From: Acidobacteriota bacterium
GTDB lineage: Bacteria; Acidobacteriota; Blastocatellia; Pyrinomonadales; Pyrinomonadaceae
Direction of reading: 5' to 3'
NCBI GenBank assembly: GCA_016700075.1
Contig: CP065000.1
Span: 3,224,001 to 3,288,000 of the forward strand
Length of the DNA: 64,000 nucleotides
The position numbers were made by a program, and so were the translations under genes. The notes beneath the pieces were generated by a model. The model saw only the letters and a list, made by a program, of their open reading frames with translations. It was not told where the DNA came from and searched no databases. This document shows, piece after piece, positions 60,318 to 64,000 of the stretch. Within the stretch, counting starts at the first letter, position 1. Every line of letters begins with the position of its first letter.

Positions 60318-60839
60318 ATGTCGATAATCTCGGACGTTCTTCAATCATCCATTGCCGTTCTGAAGGGAATGAAGCGTACCATTTCGGAGATCCCGCGCGA
60401 GAAATGGACGGTGCAATATCCTGACGTGCCGGTAACGGTGCAGCCGCGATATCGCGGCCAGCATCTGCTGCACGTTGACGAGAACGGCAAGGAAAAGTGC
60501 GTGGCGTGTTATCTGTGTGCCGCAGCATGTCCTTCGGATTGTATCTACATCGAGGCAATTGACGATCCTCGGCCATACGCTGAACGAGTTGGTCGTGATG
60601 AGCGTTATGCAAAGGTCTATAACATAGACTACGGCCGATGCATTTTTTGCGGTTTTTGTGTTGAGGCGTGTCCCAAAGATGCGATCACACATGGTTATAA
60701 CTTCGAGATCTCTGTATACAACCGCGCCGACCTTTTGAAAACAAAGGACGATCTGCTCATTACAAAGCAGAAGCAATCAAAGAATTATCGTGTCGCTTTA
60801 TCGAGCGAGGACGTAGATTCCGAATACAAAGAAGTCTGA
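60318..60839 (+). CDS. nuoI: NuoI-like 2[4Fe-4S] ferredoxin subunit
   Basis: Subunit I of NADH-quinone oxidoreductase, 173 residues, carrying two [4Fe-4S] clusters between the peripheral arm and the membrane. Both cluster motifs are complete: CVACYLCAAACPSDCIYIEA and CIFCGFCVEACPKDAI. The N-terminal helix region (VLKGMKRTISEIPREKW) and PRYRGQHLL are typical of NuoI. No other nuo gene is in the window, which is unusual but known in genomes with dispersed complex I genes. It starts seven bases after the preceding gene. Confidence 0.88.
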   Translation: MSIISDVLQSSIAVLKGMKRTISEIPREKWTVQYPDVPVTVQPRYRGQHLLHVDENGKEKCVACYLCAAACPSDCIYIEAIDDPRPYAERVGRDERYAKVYNIDYGRCIFCGFCVEACPKDAITHGYNFEISVYNRADLLKTKDDLLITKQKQSKNYRVALSSEDVDSEYKEV

Positions 60840-60869
60840 AATTGACGGTTCTTCCGTCGCCGCACTTTT

Positions 60870-61493
60870 GTGGACCTATCCGATATGCCGCCGACGCCGA
60901 GAGGCAGGCACCACGAGATCAGAGGTGCCGCTTTGAGGGAATTTGCCGGACTGCGATCAGACGAAGCTCGTCTCGATCCGCACAGTTTGGCCCGCTTTGC
61001 AAAGCTGATGGTCGTACCGTTCGAAGCCATCCAATCTCTGAGTCCAGAATCGCGTGAGCATCTGCTTGGGAGCGGAAAGAACGCTTGGTCCGGAGGGGCC
61101 GCATCGACTCGGCTGCCTGACGGAAGCCGGCTTATCATCCTTAATCCTACACAAGGCGTCAACCGTCAAAATGCTACTCTGATGGAGGAGATCAGCCATG
61201 TTTTCCTCGGTCATAAACCTAGCAAACTCGCTGTAGAACGCCGGGACCGGAGTGGAAAGATCAATGCGAGGGAATACGATCGGGCGATCGAGGAAGAGGC
61301 GTATGGAACCGGCGCCGCGGCTCTGGTGCCGTATTCAGCTCTGAAGAGAATGGTCTTGGCGGGCCGAACGTCGGGTCAGATCGCGAACCATTTTTACGTC
61401 AGCCGTGCGTTGGTGGAATTTCGCATCAAGATCTCACGGCTCTGGAGCGATTACAGGGAACGCGGCGGCAGCGGGTCCGATGGCAGTAAATAA
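60870..61493 (+). CDS. ImmA/IrrE-like protein with altered metal site
   Basis: Protein of 207 residues resembling the ImmA/IrrE (DUF955) metallopeptidase family, some members of which cleave repressors. The active-site helix reads LMEEISHVFLGH, so the first histidine of HExxH is replaced by glutamate; a second, conserved EEEAYGTGAAALVPY follows. The C-terminal part (TSGQIANHFYVSRALVEFRI) resembles a helix-turn-helix that decides strand choice in such proteins. GTG at 60870 or ATG at 60885 could be the start. The stop codon overlaps the start of the phosphatase gene by one base (TAATG), implying coupled translation. Confidence 0.7.
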   Translation: MDLSDMPPTPRGRHHEIRGAALREFAGLRSDEARLDPHSLARFAKLMVVPFEAIQSLSPESREHLLGSGKNAWSGGAASTRLPDGSRLIILNPTQGVNRQNATLMEEISHVFLGHKPSKLAVERRDRSGKINAREYDRAIEEEAYGTGAAALVPYSALKRMVLAGRTSGQIANHFYVSRALVEFRIKISRLWSDYRERGGSGSDGSK

Positions 61494-62782
61494 TGGCCAG
61501 CAAGAAGAACAAAGACGAACGCAAGCACGAACAAATAACGGCCACGGACAAGCTCCGGCTGCTGCTGGACATTACAAAGACCATCAGCCGTTCGCTCGAC
61601 CTTGAGGAAGTTCTGAATCTTGTGATGGACACTCTTGGCTCGCTGCTTACTTACGACGCAGCGGGCATTTACCTTATAGAGTTCAAGCCGGAGGACGGCA
61701 GCCCATATATATTCAAATCAAAGGTCATTCGCGGTTACCAGATCAGTTTTGACCTGATCGAGCCGCGGCTGAAAATGGGCGAGGGCTTTCTCGGAACTGT
61801 GGCTCAATCCGGGCGGGCGATCATTTCGCCTGACGTGTCAAAAGATCCGCGTTATTTTGCCGCACGTGAAAGGACGCGTTCGGAAATGGCTGTTCCGATC
61901 ATTTCGAATGACCGCGTGATCGGCGTGTTTGACCTTGAGAGCGACGAGCTTAATGCATACGGAGCGGACGACCTGGCTCTGATGCAGCTTCTCGCGTCGC
62001 AGGTGGCGATCATCATCGAAAAGGTTCGGCTTCATGAGCAAGTGGTCGAGAAAAAGCGTATTCAGGCACAACTGGAGGTCGCCCGTCAGGTCCAGCTCGA
62101 ACTGCTTCCGCCCGGCGATCCGGAATGTGAAGGATTCGATGTCAGCGCATACATTTTCCCGACCGAGCAGGTGTCGGGCGACTATTACGATTGGGTAAAG
62201 ATCTTCGATGATCAATACGGCATAATCGTGGCGGACGCCGTCGGAAAAGGAATTCCGGCCGCACTGCTGATGGCATTTCTTCGCGCTTCGCTCAGGTCAT
62301 GCGTCCAGATAGGTTATGCACCGAACGTCGCATTTTCAAAGGTCAGCAACCTATTGCGCGATTCCATCGAGGACAATCGATTCATCACGGCCATCTACGG
62401 TGTGCTGGATGTGACGAACAAGAGTTTTGTCTTTTCAAATGCCGGGCACACTCCTCCGCTGCTCATCAAGCCAAACGGCGAGTACCGCTATGTCGAATAT
62501 GGAAATCTCGCTCTCGGAATGTTCGACGACCTGCATTTTCACCAACATTTCATTCGCTTTGAACGCGGGGAAGTGATGGTGATCTATACAGACGGCATAA
62601 CCGAGGCCGCGAATCCGGGCGGTGATGATTACGGATTGGATCGGCTCGCAAAAAGGGTGTTGTCCGGTATCAACTTAACGGCGCGTCAATTGATCGATCA
62701 CATTCGGAAGGACGTCGCAGATTTTACCGAGCGTAAATTCCTCGATGACGACGGAACATTATTTGTTGTAAAACGCCTTTAG
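61493..62782 (+). CDS. GAF-PP2C (RsbU/SpoIIE-like) serine phosphatase
   Basis: Cytoplasmic phosphatase of 429 residues. A GAF sensor (about 20-180, FLGTVAQSGRAIISPDV, FDLESDELNAY) is joined by a coiled coil (VEKKRIQAQLEVARQVQL) to a SpoIIE-type PP2C domain (about 205-429). Metal-binding aspartates are in QVSGDYYDW and VADAVGKGIPAALLM, and near the end YTDGITEA and LDDDGTLFVVKRL. Such proteins switch anti-sigma-factor antagonists in a partner-switching pathway. The start overlaps the IrrE-like gene by one base; no anti-sigma or STAS gene is beside it. A 9-bp hairpin follows the stop codon. Confidence 0.9.
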   Translation: MASKKNKDERKHEQITATDKLRLLLDITKTISRSLDLEEVLNLVMDTLGSLLTYDAAGIYLIEFKPEDGSPYIFKSKVIRGYQISFDLIEPRLKMGEGFLGTVAQSGRAIISPDVSKDPRYFAARERTRSEMAVPIISNDRVIGVFDLESDELNAYGADDLALMQLLASQVAIIIEKVRLHEQVVEKKRIQAQLEVARQVQLELLPPGDPECEGFDVSAYIFPTEQVSGDYYDWVKIFDDQYGIIVADAVGKGIPAALLMAFLRASLRSCVQIGYAPNVAFSKVSNLLRDSIEDNRFITAIYGVLDVTNKSFVFSNAGHTPPLLIKPNGEYRYVEYGNLALGMFDDLHFHQHFIRFERGEVMVIYTDGITEAANPGGDDYGLDRLAKRVLSGINLTARQLIDHIRKDVADFTERKFLDDDGTLFVVKRL

Positions 62783-62816
62783 GAACGAGGCGGACATTTC
62801 TGCCCTTCCTCGTTCC
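62782..62816. terminator. hairpin after the phosphatase gene
   Basis: GGAACGAGG / CCTCGTTCC, a 9-bp perfect stem that begins at the last base of the stop codon, with a 17-base loop. Without a U-tract; lies between convergent genes. Confidence 0.5.
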
Positions 62817-62836
62817 TTCAGTTGTCATGGAAATCA

Positions 62837-63097
62837 TTAGTGTGCGGTAAAGCTGGAGCTCACGCTGTCGCCGCCCGGGACGATCGGCGAAGTGTATTCT
62901 CCGTATCTGATCTTTTCATCGCCGCTGCCTGTAAATGCGTAGCTGTCAAAACCGAACGCATCTAGGAGATCGGCGAGTTCATTTGAACATTCCAGGTAAA
63001 GGACCTCTGAAAATCCTGATATCGCTCTAAACTGCAAGAGCCGCTCGATTACCTCAAGCGGTGCAAAACAGGATTCGGGATCTCGGTAAGTAGCCAT
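62837..63097 (-). CDS. small hypothetical protein
   Basis: Frame for 86 residues, acidic and without a signal peptide: a mixed helix part (FAPLEVIERLLQFRAISG, ELADLLDAFGFDSYAF) and a Ser-rich tail. I know no family. It is convergent with the phosphatase gene and divergent from the FecR gene, occupies an otherwise empty 480-base stretch, and has no overlapping candidate, which speaks for a real gene. Its ribosome binding site is weak (AGGGTGCC). Confidence 0.45.
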   Translation of the reverse strand: MATYRDPESCFAPLEVIERLLQFRAISGFSEVLYLECSNELADLLDAFGFDSYAFTGSGDEKIRYGEYTSPIVPGGDSVSSSFTAH

Positions 63098-63200
63098 AGT
63101 ATACAGGCACCCTAAATCGTGCCCGCTGCATCTGTTTAGATAGATGTTGCGAGTTTGGGGTTGTTCGCATTTTTGAAGACATAGACGGAACGTAAAACCA

Positions 63201-63229
63201 TTGCATTCCTCACGTCATAAAGTTAGTAT
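63201..63229 (+). promoter_or_regulatory. candidate promoter of the FecR-domain gene
   Basis: TTGCAT - 17 bases - TAGTAT, about 35 bases before the ATG. A Shine-Dalgarno (CGGAGG) follows at 63248. Confidence 0.5.
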
Positions 63230-63264
63230 CAAGAGTGTTAATTGACTCGGAGGCATATTAGATC

Positions 63265-64000
63265 ATGAAGACCGCGAAGTTGTTTGTGTCGTCATTTTTG
63301 GTAGTTGTTGCGGCTGCGGCCGGTGCCGCCGTCGCTCAGTCGACTGCCGACAAATACATTATTTCTGCGAAAGCCGGCGGCATAAACTATGTCGAAGGCA
63401 ACGTTGTCTCGCTGACGCAGGACGGCGTTGGATCCAGAGCGTTCAAAGGTGATCGGCTGGAGGTTGGAGAACGTCTGCAAACGGGAGTGAATTCCCGTGC
63501 CGAGGTTCTGTTGAATCCGGGGTCTTACGTTCGGTTAGGGAGCAACGCCGAATTATCGCTTGTTGATGATTCGCTGGATAACCTTCGACTTCGTGTCGAC
63601 CGCGGTGCGGCGATGTTCGAGATATTTGCGACAAAGGATTTTACCGTGTCGGTCGTAACTGACGGCGGCGATGTGGTCCTTTCGCGCAGCGGCATTTACC
63701 GAGTTAACGCTTCGAACGCAGGCTCGACAAAGGTCGAGGTTTTTGACGGCAGAGCAAGCCTTTCGTCGAACAGCCGCATCTCCGCGGGTTCAGGAAAGGC
63801 CCTTTCTGTGAGTGCCGTCAATTCTTCCGTTTCAAACTTTGACCGCAAGGATCTCGACAGCCTTGCTCGGTGGAGTAAGGACCGGGGCAGATCGCTTGCC
63901 GAGGCTACGGCAACCCTTAGGAACAGGGATGTCCGCAATGTATTGATAAGTTCATTCAACATGGGCCGTTGGAACATGTGGGATACTTTCGGACTTTGGG
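63265..64000 (+). CDS. secreted FecR-domain protein (3' truncated)
   Basis: The frame is open to the right edge; 245 codons are seen. A signal peptide (FVSSFLVVVAAAAGAAVA, cleavage near AQSTA) is followed by a FecR-like beta-solenoid domain: EGNVVSLTQDG, GDRLEVGERLQTGVNSRAEV, YVRLGSNAELSL, VTDGGDVVLSRSGIYRV and VFDGRASLSS. Isolated FecR domains without an anti-sigma segment are common in envelope proteins of this phylum. GGAGG lies 12 bases before the ATG. What follows the FecR domain is outside the window. Confidence 0.8.
   Translation, partial: MKTAKLFVSSFLVVVAAAAGAAVAQSTADKYIISAKAGGINYVEGNVVSLTQDGVGSRAFKGDRLEVGERLQTGVNSRAEVLLNPGSYVRLGSNAELSLVDDSLDNLRLRVDRGAAMFEIFATKDFTVSVVTDGGDVVLSRSGIYRVNASNAGSTKVEVFDGRASLSSNSRISAGSGKALSVSAVNSSVSNFDRKDLDSLARWSKDRGRSLAEATATLRNRDVRNVLISSFNMGRWNMWDTFGLW

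Noticed and set aside
1..64000. tRNA, rRNA, CRISPR and insertion-sequence search by eye
   Set aside because: No cloverleaf with a credible T-loop, no rRNA-like conserved stretch, no regular direct repeats with spacers and no transposase motifs were seen; a tRNAscan or Infernal run would settle it.

Overview
The window reads as ordinary chromosomal DNA from a Gram-negative environmental bacterium, most likely an acidobacterium of the Blastocatellia / Pyrinomonadaceae type. This is an inference from gene style: winged-helix regulators fused to TPR repeats, PknB-like kinases fused to beta-propellers, very large secreted proteins with CarboxypepD_reg, BACON, Calx-beta and cohesin modules, lipoproteins with long Ala/Asn repeats, and tightly packed housekeeping genes. 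I found no rRNA, tRNA, CRISPR array, transposase or phage gene.

Layout. 1-6.2 kb: a 5'-truncated MurG-like glycosyltransferase, a FabG-like reductase, a SRPBCC protein, a large M14 carboxypeptidase and a secreted acidobacterial protein. 6.3-11.4 kb: glnE overlapping a NifA-like regulator that lacks the GAFTGA loop, then an RluA-type pseudouridine synthase. 11.3-18.4 kb: pyrimidine biosynthesis, with pyrR, pyrB, pyrC, a secreted protein, a TerC-like protein and an amidohydrolase running left and pyrD running right. 18.4-22.8 kb: yceD-like, rpmF, fabH, fabD, acpP and fabF. 22.9-27.8 kb: etfB-etfA, an amidohydrolase and a class III aminotransferase with a long structured leader.

28-41.5 kb is the most unusual part. 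A membrane-anchored winged-helix/TPR regulator is divergent from a 718-residue secreted modular protein. The same arrangement recurs about 2.7 kb further on with a 2866-residue protein (beta-helix, Ig-like, beta-propeller, BACON, cohesin, dockerin-like, cohesin), but there the regulator survives only as a 5' stub. Both intergenic regions keep the same pair of direct repeats TTTCCTCA spaced 11 bp apart, a credible operator. Both secreted proteins end in a near-identical module of about 85 residues.

41.6-64 kb: a YyaL-like thioredoxin-domain protein, two Ala/Asn-rich lipoproteins with near-consensus promoters, a GGDEF protein, a Ser/Thr kinase with beta-propeller, a BON protein, a papain-like protease, a beta-CASP nuclease, a PilZ protein, two MacB-like permeases without an ATPase, a double NTF2-like lipoprotein behind a perfect TGTGA-N6-TCACA site, sucD, ndk, a zinc-ribbon/DUF4190 protein, an isolated nuoI-like ferredoxin, an IrrE-like protein, a GAF-PP2C phosphatase and a FecR-domain protein cut by the window end.

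A feature that crosses the window: several genes (fabD, fabF, etfB, two amidohydrolases, pyrB, the kinase) lack a Shine-Dalgarno sequence and have a hairpin, often terminator-like, ending only 6-18 nt before the start codon. Other genes nearby have good Shine-Dalgarno sequences, so two modes of translation start may coexist.
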